The notes below the pieces were generated by a model. It was not told the origin of the DNA. It worked only from the letters and a program-made list of their open reading frames with translations, and made no database searches. Below are positions 1-11,346 of a stretch of 64,000 nt of DNA, piece by piece. Position numbers and translations under genes: made by a program. Position 1 is the stretch's first letter; the number at the start of each line of letters is the position of its first letter. The DNA lies in contig NC_089855.1 of NCBI RefSeq assembly GCF_036373705.1, positions 49,556,318-49,620,317 of the forward strand. Reading direction: 5' to 3'. The stretch is from Amia ocellicauda. Lineage: Eukaryota; Chordata; Actinopteri; Amiiformes; Amiidae.

Positions 1-270
1 AGGACCTGTGACCATTACAGACAACAGAACTTGTTGATCTTATAAAATGATTGGGCGAGAGAGAGAGATATAGAGACAGACAGAGACAGAGCCAGTGTGA
101 ATATGATAAACACACTATTCAAAATGGCATTGTTAAGACCTGGGACCATTACAGACAACAGAACTTGTTGATCTTATAAAATGCTTGGGCGAGAGAGACA
201 GAGAGAGAGAGACAGACAGAGACAGAGACAGAGACAGTGTGAATATGATAAACGCACTATTCAAAATGGC
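1..270 (+). repeat. Subterminal GA-rich tandem repeat, two units (copy A)
   Basis: Two units of about 130-142 bp. Each holds a non-repetitive part, a run of GA and CAGA microsatellite, and then a conserved tail before the next unit. The first unit is cut by the window edge. Confidence 0.85.
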
Positions 271-386
271 ATTGTTAAGACCTGGGCCCCTTACATGTAT
301 ATTTAAAAAAGACCCCCAACCACTACAGGAAGAGCCGACCCATTCACACTCTACAGTTGACCAACAAGAACAACAAGAACAACCGG

Positions 387-567
387 TTATGGGTGGCCTT
401 GTTGTTCAGGGTTTTAGGGGTGTACACTTTCTGACGGATATGACGTAGGAATAATTAAGGAAATAACTCTAAAATCACGCCCCCCAATTATGACGTAGGA
501 ATATTAATAAGCTTAGGGCATACGTCATAACAAAATAGGCCGCGCCCAAAAAACCCTACTATCTACT
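387..567 (-). repeat. Right terminal inverted repeat, Polinton copy A
   Basis: 181 bp, ending ...ATCTACT. It is the reverse complement of the left terminal repeats at 11039 and 40858. The adjoining target duplication copy is CCTGTG at 568-573; its partner lies left of the window. Confidence 0.95.
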
Positions 568-863
568 CCTGTGTGGTGCATTTTCTCTCTCTCTATCTGT
601 GATTAAATCCTTACTTATATACATATGTCCATGAACGTTTCTGGAGCTCATGTACATCACATCACACGACGGGCCGTGATCTTTTCGGTCACTTTGAAAG
701 TTTTGCTCATGACAATCCTTTTCTATTGCGGCACGATGGCTGCCACCGAGGAAGGAAAGTCGTCCGCAGTTGGCTGCAAGCTTGCCTGAAGCGCAGGAAA
801 GGACTTACTCGCGACGTGCCACTTAAAGACTGAAGAAGTGGGGGTCGGCCTCACCGAGAGCCC

Positions 864-2770
864 TGAGGATTAGCTCACGTGGTAGAGCGCTCGCTTAGCA
901 TTGTAGCGTTATGTTGGGTGTATTTGGATAAGAGCATTTGGGCTCTGAGCTGAAGCACTGATCTAAAGAAAACCTCTCCCCCCCAAAGTTATCAGATTCC
1001 CTTAGCTCATCAGCTTGGAACTGGTTTGCATCAAAGTGACAGTTTTGGGGAGGATGGCACCAAGAAGAGGCCAAATAGTTTGGAATTCTGCTATGAGATG
1101 TCTGGACAAAGGGGCCTGTAGGTGATAAAAACTCTTTGAAGTGGACGAGAGCCGAAATCCCGACATAAGGCTACGAACCCAGGCCAACCGGCATTTCCAA
1201 AAGATGGCATGGATTGACATCAGTCATAAATCAAGCCCCCCTCCAATAGGACACTGGGGGCTGAAACCGAAATCCAATCTCAAAAACTCAAGAACCAATC
1301 ACCTCTTGATCTGACAGACTATAAGGAACAGCGGACAGTCTTTATCGCTCTCTCTCACCTGAACCAGTAACTCGCTGCCACAGCTCAACCTGTAGCTCTG
1401 TTGCCAGAACCGGAACCAGAAACCAACTAAGTCTTTGCCGGCAACAGAAGAGTTAAACTGGGAGAAGGAGATTGAGCCGTACGAAGAATTCTTTTAAAGG
1501 ACTTTATTAAATAAAGAACTTTACAGACTGCGCTGCCCGCCTGTGCCCACCTGATCAGTGGAGTTTTACAGCTGGACAATTGACTAAGTCGACTGTATAC
1601 GAAAGTGTCAGTCATTTAAATAGCTATTTGAGTCTTAAGAAACTTGACCCTTGGAACAAACACGGCCCTGCTTTCCTCAAAGACTTTGTCTTCAAATAAG
1701 TACGGTGAGAGACCCTGCTTGCCAAGAAGATTTTGTGCACAACCTTGGAGCCTTCAAACCAGTGGAAAATCTGTTTGGAAACGACTCTACTTTCGCGAAA
1801 CCCCAACTTCCAGGTGTATCGACTGAGTGGAAGTTCTTGGACAAAGCCGAACCGGACTGCCTTTGTTCCAAACCACACGGACCTCGTGCCGTGTGCTGTT
1901 ATCTGAGCCCGAAGCCAGAGAGGCCTCTCTGCGACGAAGTTCAGATAAGTTTAACAGTTTGGAGTTCATGATTCATGACATTTGAGAAATCAATTAGAAA
2001 TGTTAATCTGTGATTCATAACTCTAGAATGTGTAATATCATTTAGTTTTCTTAAATATAAATGTGTGTTGCATTAAACTGTTTTGTTGATAATTTTAGAA
2101 ATAAAATCTGTCAACGCCGAGAAATATCTTCTCATTCCTGTTTAACTGTTTAGTCTGAAATTGACACAAGTTAATAGACATTAGATTATTGGTGGCCCTG
2201 CCTATCCTTAATCATTGAATAATAATCAGTTAAGGGAAATTGTGGTAACAAGTAATGATAGGATCTTTCTCGGCACCTAAACGTGAATGAGACTGATATA
2301 TATATAACGAGAAGTTACCTGACATAAATACTAACCTGCGTAGTTATTTAATGTCTGACTAATAATACTAACGAGAGACTCACCTTCGTCTTACTAACCG
2401 GTATTGTAGTCAATGTGTTTATAACCTTTTTTATTTAACGATTTGTGTTATCATATGTGATCCCATGGTCTTTGATTTGGTCACGGAAGTGATTTGTCTT
2501 CGATTTGTTGATCTAGAGTTGAATTGTAATTAGTTTTTCCCTTTTGTATAATTAGTGTAGTGCTACATTTAGTCTTTGTTTTGAATACATTTGACAATTT
2601 ATATCTTTGGAATTGGTGTCTGCGTCCAATTATTACAGAAATTGAGTTCTACAAGATTCCAGGATTCGTGATAAGGTGATACTATAAATTCACTTCTTTA
2701 ATTGAAATGTATAAGTGTACCTTACGCTACAGCATGCGAGAGGCAGCGGGATCGATGCCCGCATTCTCCA
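864..2770 (+). pseudogene. tRNA-Ala(AGC), split in the anticodon loop by an LTR (unit 1)
   Basis: The 5' half (864-901) has the acceptor strand, D arm and A box (TAGCTCACGTGGTAGAG) up to TTAGCAT. The 3' half (2732-2770) resumes at GCATGCGAG and carries the variable region, B box (GGATCGATGCC) and acceptor end ATTCTCCA. Removing one GCAT and the insert gives the usual vertebrate tRNA-Ala order; the acceptor strands still pair apart from the outermost position. The interruption falls in the anticodon AGC, so the gene cannot work. It still holds separated A and B boxes that might bind TFIIIC weakly. Confidence 0.88.
902..2731 (+). mobile_element. Solo LTR-like insert (unit 1, 1,830 bp)
   Basis: Starts TGTAGCG and ends CGCTACA, a perfect 7-bp inverted end with the TG...CA signature of LTR elements, flanked by the 4-bp duplication GCAT. 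A CCAAT box lies near 1294, a TATA-like CTATAAGG near 1318, and AATAAA signals at 1510 and 2100, all reading rightward as in a U3-R-U5 layout. There is no coding frame, primer-binding site or second LTR, so it reads as a solo LTR of a retrovirus-like or Ty3-type element. The family is not determined. A non-coding DNA transposon is a weaker alternative. Confidence 0.75.
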
Positions 2771-3784
2771 AGGCCTCAGGCGCTCGTGCCCCGGTTTCGG
2801 GGGAGAGTCGCTCACTTTTCTTGCCGCAGACACAGGCGCAAGGCATTGCCTGTTTGCCGTAAGGTTATCAGACACAACGCGCCGGCGACGGCTGCAGCAT
2901 TAGCACGCCGGCTGGCCCTTCCGAAGTTCCCCAAAAACGACCGAGATGCCGCTTCGACGTCGTAACCCCAGGAACGACCGCAAAGGCACTCCAACCCTCA
3001 ATCTTCCGATCCGAAGTCAGACCGAAGAGACTGTATGATGTTTTAGATTAAAGATAGTATGCAGACCGAGCAAGTTAGATTTATCGAGCTAGCAAACAGC
3101 CATTGAGGCACCTGTTCGGGACGTACCCTGTAGACATTCCTGTCAACGATAAAAGGATCAAACGGTGGAGAAAAAGCCCGCAGGATGTTTGTCAAAACTC
3201 TGTTTGTGGACTGAATGGCTTTCCCAGATTGGCAGGGACTGTTTTTGGTATTGACTGAGGGACAGTTGTAAAAGACAACCTCTCACCGGACCTCTGGCAT
3301 ACACCAAAGAAAGCCACCCCACCTCTCCCCCGGATCTCACAAAACACAATCCCCCCCGCCCCCAGGGAAGACAGACCGCAATCGGACTCGGGCTTGCACC
3401 TTTTGATTGGATGAACGGCCGCAAACATTCTATGTCATTTTCTTTTAAAGCTTCACTCGTGCTTGTAAAAAACCGAGGTCTCACTGAAAGAATGCCCTGA
3501 CGTGGTTGCTTCCAAGCTAGCTGGTTTACAAAGTTCCTTTTCGCTTTAACGATGATTTCCAAGAAGGGAAATAATCTATCTGTAATCTGTCAACACAGGC
3601 ACCTTCTTCTCCGTTAAGCCACGCGGTCACCACCAGGAAGATGAACGCACCAGGCCGACCCGGAGTTTTCACCAATTCGTCTCCAAGCCTCCCAAGAGGG
3701 AACATAAACAGGCCTTATTCGCAGACACAGGCCCTCAGGCAGGGAGACCACCGCTTCACCGCCGCTGCCCCTGCCAAGGGTCCC

Positions 3785-3856
3785 AGGTCCCACCGAAACT
3801 TGAACTCGGATCGCTGGATTCAGAGTCCAGAGTGCTAACCATTACACCATGGAACC
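3785..3856 (-). tRNA. tRNA-Gln(CTG) (unit 1)
   Basis: On the minus strand, 72 nt, beginning GGTTCCATGGTGTAATGG and containing the anticodon loop CTCTGAA (anticodon CTG). The acceptor end GGGACCT pairs with GGTTCC using one G-T. The T stem has one G-T pair not seen in the units 3 and 7 copies. It looks functional. Confidence 0.9.
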
Positions 3857-3991
3857 AAGCCCGCTGCCCACCTCTTGCCCGTGACGAAGGTTTCTGCTCT
3901 ACGCACACGTCTCGCTCTGTCGCACGGCCAAGTCCAGAGTGAGCCAAGTTGCGCCCAGAGTGCTGCGTGTGGCGGGTCACTTCCGGAGCCG

Positions 3992-4063
3992 TCCCTGGTG
4001 GTCTAGTGGTCAGGATTCGGCGCTCTCACCGCCGCGGCCCGGGTTCGATTCCCGGTCAGGGAA
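3992..4063 (+). tRNA. tRNA-Glu(CTC) (unit 1)
   Basis: 72 nt, starting TCCCTGGTGGTCTAGTGG, anticodon loop CTCTCAC (anticodon CTC), B box GGTTCGATTCC, ending GTCAGGGAA. It differs from the common vertebrate tRNA-Glu(CTC) by about one D-loop base. Its 5' end lies 135 bp from that of the divergent tRNA-Gln. The nearest downstream T-run is TTTT at 4104-4107. It looks functional. Confidence 0.95.
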
Positions 4064-4386
4064 AGTGGATCTGTTGCTCTTCCCCTAGGACCTGTGTGGT
4101 GCATTTTCTCTCTCTCTATCTGTGATTAAATCCTTACTTATATACATATGTCCATGAACGTTTCTGGAGCTCATGTAAATCACATCACACGACGGGCCGT
4201 GATCTTTTCGGTCACTTTGAAAGTTTTGCTCATGACAATCCTTTTCTATTGCGGCACGATGGCTGCCACCGAGGAAGGAAAGTCGTCCGCAGTTGGCTGC
4301 AAGCTTGCCTGAAGCGCAGGAAAGGACTTACTCGCGACGTGCCACTTAAAGACTGAAGAAGTGGGGGTCGGCCTCACCGAGAGCCC

Positions 4387-6295
4387 TGAGGATCAGCTCA
4401 CGTGGTAGAGTGCTCGCTTAGCATTGTAGCGTTATGTTGGGTGTATTTGGATAAGAGCATTTGGGCTCTGAGCTGAAGCACTGATCTAAAGAAAACCTCT
4501 CCCCCCCAAAGTTATCAGATTCCCTTAGCTCATCAGCTTGGAACTGGTTTGCATCAAAGTGACAGTTTTGGGGAGGATGGCACCAAGAAGAGGCCAAATA
4601 GTTTGGAATTCTGCTATGAGATGTCTGGAGAAAGGGGCCTGTAGGTGATAAAAACTCTTTGAAGTGGACGAGAGCCGAAATCCCGACATAGAGCTACGAA
4701 CCCAGGCCAACCGGCATTTCCAAAAGATGGCATGGATTGACATCAGTCATAAATGAAGCCCCCCTCCAATAGGACACTGGGGGCTGAAACCGAAATCCAA
4801 TCTCAAAAACTCAAGAACCAATCACCTCTTGATCTGACAGACTATAAGGAACAGCGGACAGTCTTTCTCGCTCTCTCTCACCTGAACCAGTAACTCGCTG
4901 CCACAGCTCAACCTGTAGCTCTGTTGCCAGAACCGGAACCAGAAACCAACTAAGTCTTTGCCGGCAACAGAAGAGTTAAACTGGGAGAAGGAGATTGAGC
5001 CGTACGAAGAATTCTTTTAAAGGACTTTATTAAATAAAGAACTTTACAGACTGCGCTGCCCGCCTGTGCCCACCTGATCAGTGGAGTTTTACAGCTGGAC
5101 AATTGACTAAGTCGACTGTATACGAAAGTGTCAGTCATTTAAATAGCTATTTGAGTCTTAAGAAACTTGACCCTTGGAACAAACACGGCCCTGCTTTCCT
5201 CAAAGACTTTGTCTTCAAATAAGTACGGTGAGAGACCCTGCTTGCCAAGAAGATTTTGTGCACAACCTTGGAGCCTTCAAACCAGTGGAAAATCTGTTTG
5301 GAAACGACTCTACTTTCGCGAAACCCCAACTTCCAGGTGTATCGACTGAGTGGAAGTTCTTGGACAAAGCCGAACCGGACTGCCTTTGTTCCAAACCACA
5401 CGGACCTCGTGCCGTGTGCTGTTATCTGAGCCCGAAGCCAGAGAGGCCTCTCTGCGACGAAGTTCAGATAAGTTTAACAGTTTGGAGTTCATGATTCATG
5501 ACATTTGAGAAATCAATTAGAAATGTTAATCTGTGATTCATAACTCTAGAATGTGTAATATCATTTAGTTTTCTTAAATATAAATGTGTGTTGCATTAAA
5601 CTGTTTTGTTGATCATTTTAGAAATAAAATCTGTCAACGCCGAGAAATATCTTCTCATTCCTGTTTAACTGTTTAGTCTGAAATTGACACAAGTTAATAG
5701 ACATTAGATTATTGGTGGTTCTGCCTATCCTTAATCATTGAATAATAATCAGTTAAGGGAAATTATGGTAACAAGTAATGATAGGATCTTTCTCGGCACC
5801 TAAACGTGAATGAGACTGATATATATATATAACGAGAAGTTACCTGACATAAATACTAACCTGCGTAGTTATTTAATGTCTGACTAATAATACTAACGAG
5901 AGACTCACCTTCGTCTTACTAACCGGTATTGTAGTCAATGTGTTTATAACCTTTTTTGTTTAACGATTTGTGTTATCATATGTGATCCCATGGTCTTTGA
6001 TTTGGTCACGGAAGTGATTTGTCTTCGATTTGTTGATCTAGAGTTGAATTGTAATTAGTTTTTCCCTTTTGTATAATTAGTGTAGTGCTACATTTAGTCT
6101 TTGTTTTGAATACATTTGACAATTTATATCTTTGGAATTGGTGTCTGCGTCCAATTATTACAGAAATTGAGTTCTACAAGATTCCAGGATTCGTGATAAG
6201 GTGATACTCTAAATTCACTTCTTTAATTGAAATGTATAAGTGTACCTTACGCTACAGCATGCGAGAGGCAGCGGGATCGATGCCCGCATTCTCCA
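4387..6295 (+). pseudogene. tRNA-Ala split by LTR (unit 2)
   Basis: 5' half 4387-4424 (with GATCAGCTC in place of GATTAGCTC, so the A box is altered) and 3' half 6257-6295, separated by the LTR with the GCAT duplication. Confidence 0.86.
4425..6256 (+). mobile_element. Solo LTR-like insert (unit 2, 1,832 bp)
   Basis: TGTAGCG...CGCTACA ends. The length difference from unit 1 falls in a short TA microsatellite near 5820. Non-coding. Confidence 0.75.
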
Positions 6296-7300
6296 AGGCC
6301 TCAGGCGCTCGTGCCCCGGTTTCGGGGGATAGTCGCTCACTTTTCTTGCCGCAGACACAGGCGCAAGGCATTGCCTGTTTGCCGTAAGGTTATCAGACAC
6401 AACGCGCCGGTGACGGCTGCAGCATTAGCACGCCGGCTGGCCCTTCCGAAGTTCCCCAAAAACGACCGAGATGCCGCTTCGACGTCGTAACCCCAGGAAC
6501 GACCGCAAAGGCACTCCAACCCTCAATCTTCCGATCCGAAGTCAGACCGAAGAGACTGTATGATGTTTTAGATTAAAGATAGTATGCAGACCGAGCAAGT
6601 TAGATTTATCGAGCTAGCAAACAGCCATTGAGGCACCTGTTCGGGACGTACCCTGTAGAAATTCCTGTCAACGATAAAAGGATCAAACGGTGGAGAAAAA
6701 GCCCGCAGGATGTTTGTCAAAACTCTGTTTGTGGACTGAATGGCTTTCCCAGATTGGCAGGGACTGTTTTTGGTATTGACTGAGGGACAGTTGTAAAAGA
6801 CAACCTCTCACCGGACCTCTGGCATACACCAAAGAAAGCCACCTCACCTCTCCCCCGGATCTCACAAAACACAATCCCCCCCGCCCCCAGGGAAGACAGA
6901 CCGCAATCGGACTCGGGCTTGCACCTTTTGATTGGATGAACGGCCGCAAACATTCTATGTCATTTTCTTTTAAAGCTTCACTCGTGCTTGTAAAAAACCG
7001 AGGTCTCACTGAAAGAATGCCCTGACGTGGTTGCTTCCAAGCTAGCTGGTTTACAAAGTTCCTTTTCGCTTTAACGATGATTTCCAAGAAGGGAAATAAT
7101 CTATCTGTAATCTGTCAACACAGGCACCTTCTACTCCGTTAAGCCACGCGGTCACCACCAGGAAGATGAACGCACCAGGCCGACCCGGAGTTTTCGCCAA
7201 TTCGTCTCCAAGCCTCCCAAGAGGGAACATAAACAGGCCTTATTCGCAGACACAGGCCCTCAGGCAGGGAGACCACCGGGTCACCGCTGCTGCCCCTGCC

Positions 7301-7372
7301 AAGAGCCACCGAAACTTGAACTCGGATCGCTGGATTCAGAGTCCAGAGTGCTAACCATTACACCATGGAACC
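7301..7372 (-). pseudogene. tRNA-Gln(CTG), 3' acceptor side altered (unit 2)
   Basis: The 5' half, anticodon CTG and T arm are kept. About nine bases that include the 3' acceptor strand are missing compared with other units, so the last bases are no longer a clean partner for GGTTCC. Probably inactive; partial pairing remains. Confidence 0.7.
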
Positions 7373-7507
7373 AAGCCCACTGCCCACTTCTTGCCCGTGA
7401 CGAAGGCTTCTGCTCTACGCACACGTCTCGCTCTGTCGCACGGCCAAGTCCAGAGTGAGCCAAGTTGCGCCCAGAGTGCTGCGTGTGGCGGGTCACTTCC
7501 GGAGCCG

Positions 7508-7579
7508 TCCCTGGTGGTCTAGTGGTCAGGATTCGGCGCTCTCACCGCCGCGGCCCGGGTTCGATTCCCGGTCAGGGAA
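7508..7579 (+). tRNA. tRNA-Glu(CTC) (unit 2)
   Basis: Identical to the unit 1 copy over its 72 nt, with all stems paired. Confidence 0.95.
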
Positions 7580-7904
7580 AGTGGATCTGTTGCTCTTCCC
7601 CTAGGACCTGTGTGGTTCATTTTCTCTCTCTCTCTATCTGTGATTAAATCCTTACTTATATACATATGTCCATGAACGTTTCTGGAGCTCATGTAAATCA
7701 CATCACATGACGGGCCGTGATCTTTTCGGTCACTTTGAAAGTTTTGCTCATGACAATCCTTTTCTATTGCGGCACGATGGCTGCCACCGAGGAAGGAAAG
7801 TCGTCCGCAGTTGGCTGCAAGCTTGCCTGAAGCGCAGGAAAGGACTTACTCGCGACGTGCCACTTAAAGACTGAAGAAGTGGGGGTCGGCCTCACCGAGA
7901 GCCC

Positions 7905-9811
7905 TGAGGATTAGCTCACGTGGTAGAGTGCTCGCTTAGCATTGTAGCGTTATGTTGGGTGTATTTGGATAAGAGCATCTGGGCTCTGAGCTGAATCACT
8001 GATCTAAAGAAAACCTCTCCCCCCCAAAGTTATCAGATTCCCTTAGCTCATCAGCTTGGAACTGGTTTGCATCAAAGTGACAGTTTTGGGGAGGATGGCA
8101 CCAAGAAGAGGCCAAATAGTTTGGAATTCTGCTATGAGATGTCTGGAGAAAGGGGCCTGTAGGTGATAAAAACTCTTTGAAGTGGACAAGAGCCGAAATC
8201 CCGACATAGAGCTATGAACCCAGGCCAACCGGCATTTCCAAAAGATGGCATGGATTGACATCAGTCATAAATCAAGCCCCCCTCCAATAGGACACTGGGG
8301 GCTGAAACCGAAATCCAATCTCAAAAACTCAAGAACCAATCACCTCTTGATCTGACAGACTATAAGGAACAGCGGACAGTCTTTCTCGCTCTCTCTCACC
8401 TGAACCAGTAACTCGCTGCCACAGCTCAACCTGTAGCTCTGTTGCCAGAACCGGAACCAGAAACCAACTAAGTCTTTGCCGGCAACAGAAGAGTTAAACT
8501 GGGAGAAGGAGATTGAGCCGTACGAAGAATTCTTTTAAAGGACTTTATTAAATAAAGAACTTTACAGACTGCGCTGCCCGCCTGTGCCCACCTGATCAGT
8601 GGAGTTTTACAGCTGGACAATTGACTAAGTCGACTGTATACGAAAGTGTCAGTCATTTAAATAGCTATTTGAGTCTTAAGAAACTTGACCCTTGGAACAA
8701 ACACGGCCCTGCTTTCCTCAAAGACTTTGTCTTCAAATAAGTACGGTGAGAGACCCTGCTTGCCAAGAAGTTTTTGTGCACAACCTTGGAGCCTTCAAAC
8801 CAGTGGAAAATCTGTTTGGAAACGACTCTACTTTCGCGAAACCCCAACTTCCAGGTGTATCGACTGAGTGGAAGTTCTTGGACAAAGCCGAACCGGACTG
8901 CCTTTGTTCCAAACCACACGGACCTCGTGCCGTGTGCTGTTATCTGAGCCCGAAGCCAGAGAGGCCTCTCTGCGACGAAGTTCAGATAAGTTTAACCGTT
9001 TGGAGTTCATGATTCATGACATTTGAGAAATCAATTAGAAATGTTAATCTGTGATTCATAACTCTAGAATGTGTAATATCATTTAGTTTTCTTAAATATA
9101 AATGTGTGTTGCATTAAACTGTTTTGCTGATAATTTTAGAAATAAAATCTGTCAACGCCGAGAAATATCTTCTCATTCCTGTTTAACTGTTTAGTCTGAA
9201 ATTGACACAAGTTAATAGACATTAGATTATTGGTGGCCCTGCCTATCCTTAATCATTGAATAATAATCAGTTAAGGGAAATTGTGGTAACAAGTAATGAT
9301 AGGATCTTTCTCGGCACCTAAACGTGAATGAGACTGATATATATGTAACGAGAAGTTACCTGACATAAATACTAACCTGCGTAGTTATTTAATGTCTGAC
9401 TAATAATACTAACGAGAGACTCACCTTCGTCTTACTAACCGGTATTGTAGTCAATGTGTTTATAACCTTTTTTGTTTAACGATTTGTGTTATCATATGAG
9501 ATCCCATGGTCTTTGTTTTGGTCACGGAAGTGATTTGTCTTCGATTTGTTGATCTAGAGTTGAATTGTAATTAGTTTTTCCCTTTTGTATTATTAGTGTA
9601 GTGCTACATTTAGTCTTTGTTTTGAATACATTTGACAATTTATATCTTTGGAATTGGTGTCTGCGTCCAATTATTACAGAAATTGAGTTCTACAAGATTC
9701 CAGGATTCGTGATAAGGTGATACTATAAATTCACTTCTTTAATTGAAATGTATAAGTGTACCTTACGCTACAGCATGCGAGAGGCAGCGGGATCGATGCC
9801 CGCATTCTCCA
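7905..9811 (+). pseudogene. tRNA-Ala split by LTR (unit 3)
   Basis: Halves at 7905-7942 and 9773-9811 around the LTR, with the GCAT duplication. Confidence 0.87.
7943..9772 (+). mobile_element. Solo LTR-like insert (unit 3, 1,830 bp)
   Basis: Same ends as in unit 1. It shares several single-base variants with the unit 8 copy (for example ATATGAGATCCC near 9494 and TTTTGCTGATAA near 9122), which links these two units by descent or exchange. Confidence 0.75.
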
Positions 9812-10825
9812 AGGCCTCAGGCGCTCGTGCCCCGGTTTCGGGGGAGAGTCGCTCACTTTTCTTGCCGCAGACACAGGCGCAAGGCATTGCCTGTTTGCCG
9901 TAAGGTTATCAGACACAACGCGCCGGCGACGGCTGCAGCATTAGCACGCCGGCTGGCCCTTCCGAAGTTCCCCAAAAACGACCGAGATGCCGCTTCGACG
10001 TCGTAACCCCAGGAACGACCGCAAAGGCACTCCGACCCTCAATCTACCGATCCAAAGTTAGACCGAAGAGACTGTATGATGTTTTAGATTAAAGATAGTA
10101 TGCAGACCGAGCAAGTTAGATTTATCGAGCTAGCAAACAGCCATTGAGGCACCTGTTCGGGACGTACCCTGTAGAAATTCCTGTCAATGATAAAAGGATC
10201 AAACGGTGGAGAAAAAGCCCGCAGGATGTTTGTCAAAACTCTGTTTGTGGACTGAATGGCTTTCCCAGATTGGCAGGGACTGTTTTTGGTATTGACTGAG
10301 GGACAGTTGTAAAAGACAACCTCTCACCGGACCTCTGGCATACACCAAAGAAAGCCACCTCACCTCTCCCCCGGATCTCACAAAACACAATCCCCCCCGC
10401 CCTCAGGGAAGACAGACCGCAATCGGACTCGGGCTTGCACCTATTGATTGGATGAACGGCCGCAAACATTCTATGTCATTTTCTTTTAAAGCTTCACTCG
10501 TGCTTGTAAAAAACCGAGGTCTCACTGAAAGAATGCCCTGACGTGGTTGCTTCCAAGCTAGCTGGTTTACAAAGTTCCTTTTCGCTTTAACGATGATTTC
10601 CAAGAAGGGAAATAATCTATCTGTAATCTGTCAACACAGGCACCTTCTTCTCCATTAAGCCACGCGGTCACCACCAGGAAGATGAACGCACCAGGCCGAC
10701 CCGGAGTTTTCGCCAATTCGTCTCCAAGCCTCCCAAGAGGGAACATAAACAGGCCTTATTCGCAGACACAGGCCCTCAGGCAGGGAGACCACCGGGTCAC
10801 CGCCGCTGCCCATGCCAAGGGCCCC

Positions 10826-10897
10826 AGGTCCCACCGAGACTTGAACTCGGATCGCTGGATTCAGAGTCCAGAGTGCTAACCATTACACCATGGAACC
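10826..10897 (-). tRNA. tRNA-Gln(CTG) (unit 3)
   Basis: 72 nt with intact arms and anticodon CTG. Its 5' end is only 36 bp from that of the divergent tRNA-Glu. Confidence 0.92.
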
Positions 10898-10933
10898 AAG
10901 CCCGCTGCCCACCTCTTGTCACTTCCGGAGCCG

Positions 10934-11005
10934 TCCCTGGTGGTCTAGTGGTCAGGATTCGGCGCTCTCACCGCCGCGGCCCGGGTTCGATTCCCGGTCA
11001 GGGAA
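10934..11005 (+). tRNA. tRNA-Glu(CTC) next to Polinton copy B
   Basis: Identical to the unit 1 copy. Polinton target hexamer CCTGTG starts 27 bp after its 3' end, so the insertion removed its original downstream T-run. The Polinton end supplies a six-T run at 11053-11058, at about the same distance. Confidence 0.95.
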
Positions 11006-11038
11006 AGTGGATCTGTTGCTCTTCCCCTAGGACCTGTG

Positions 11039-11219
11039 AGTAGATAGTAGGGTTTTTTGGGCGCGGCCTATTTTGTTATGACGTATGCCCTAAGCTTATT
11101 AATATTCCTACGTCATAATTGGGGGGCGTGATTTTAGAGTTATTTCCTTAATTATTCCTACGTCATATCCGTCAGAAAGTGTACACCCCTAAAACCCTGA
11201 ACAACAAGGCCACCCATAA
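11039..11219 (+). repeat. Left terminal inverted repeat, copy B
   Basis: 181 bp and a perfect inverted match to 26629-26809. It contains three ATF/CREB-type TGACGTA motifs (11079, and on the opposite strand 11109-11115 and 11159-11165), a GC-rich GGGCGCGGCC and a G-run GGGGGGCG. This recalls adenovirus terminal repeats, which also carry ATF and Sp1 sites. Confidence 0.97.
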
Positions 11220-11346
11220 AGACCCCCCCCCCCCCCCCCCCCCTGAAGGCAACGCCCCGAAACTCTCCTCTCTATTTAAGACCCCGCGCTGCTTTTAGGC
11301 AATACCTCTTTAATTCTCAGCATCTGAAACATCCCGCTTCTTCAAC
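11220..11346 (+). promoter_or_regulatory. Promoter of the first rightward gene (copy B)
   Basis: A C-run of about 22 bases (11222-11243) follows the terminal repeat. A TATA-like TATTTAAG sits at 11273-11280, about 70 bp before the first ATG. The three TGACGTA motifs of the terminal repeat lie upstream and could act as enhancer sites. Confidence 0.6.

Larger units (their letters stand above)
1..567 (+). mobile_element. Polinton/Maverick copy A, right end only
   Basis: This stretch matches copy B from 26243 to 26809 base for base in length, so it is the right end of a further Polinton whose body lies to the left of the window. It contains two units of a GA-rich subterminal repeat, a short spacer and the full right terminal inverted repeat. 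It is followed by the host hexamer CCTGTG at 568-573, the same hexamer that flanks the other two copies. Strand is given by the orientation shared with copies B and C. No coding part is visible in this fragment. Confidence 0.93.
568..4090 (+). repeat. tRNA array unit 1 (3,523 bp)
   Basis: First of nine tandem units seen in the window. Boundaries are set at the CCTGTG hexamer used as Polinton target. Parts: 568-863 unrecognised leader with no open frame or RNA gene I can name; tRNA-Ala split by an LTR at 864-2770; 2771-3784 unrecognised, GC-mixed, nothing identified; tRNA-Gln on minus; tRNA-Glu on plus. Small open frames inside are repeated because the DNA is repeated; they show no family resemblance and are not called. 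Confidence 0.93.
4091..7606 (+). repeat. tRNA array unit 2 (3,516 bp)
   Basis: Same layout as unit 1. The leader (4091-4386) and the middle spacer (6296-7300) hold nothing I can identify. The 3' side of its tRNA-Gln copy is damaged. Confidence 0.93.
7607..11032 (+). repeat. tRNA array unit 3 (3,426 bp)
   Basis: Same layout, shortened by about 100 bp between tRNA-Gln and tRNA-Glu. It ends at the CCTGTG hexamer (11033-11038), where Polinton copy B is inserted. The leader (7607-7904) and spacer (9812-10825) hold no recognisable gene. Confidence 0.93.

Noticed and set aside
185-448. 87-codon frame rich in RDRERETDRD in the Polinton right end
   Set aside because: It is the translation of a GA/CAGA microsatellite running into the terminal repeat.
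1624-1971. Pairs of 60-106 codon open frames on both strands in every LTR copy
   Set aside because: They recur only because the LTR recurs, overlap each other on opposite strands and show no family features.
902-2731. Insert as a DNA transposon because of its inverted ends
   Set aside because: Only seven perfect end bases, TG...CA termini, a 4-bp duplication and promoter/poly(A) order fit an LTR better.
3158-3562. 134-codon minus-strand frame in the spacer of each unit
   Set aside because: Low-complexity, broken differently among units, no recognisable domain and no start context; treated as chance.
11222-11243. C-run as a structural or quadruplex element
   Set aside because: Length differs between copies (about 22 against about 17), as expected for a drifting homopolymer or assembly noise.
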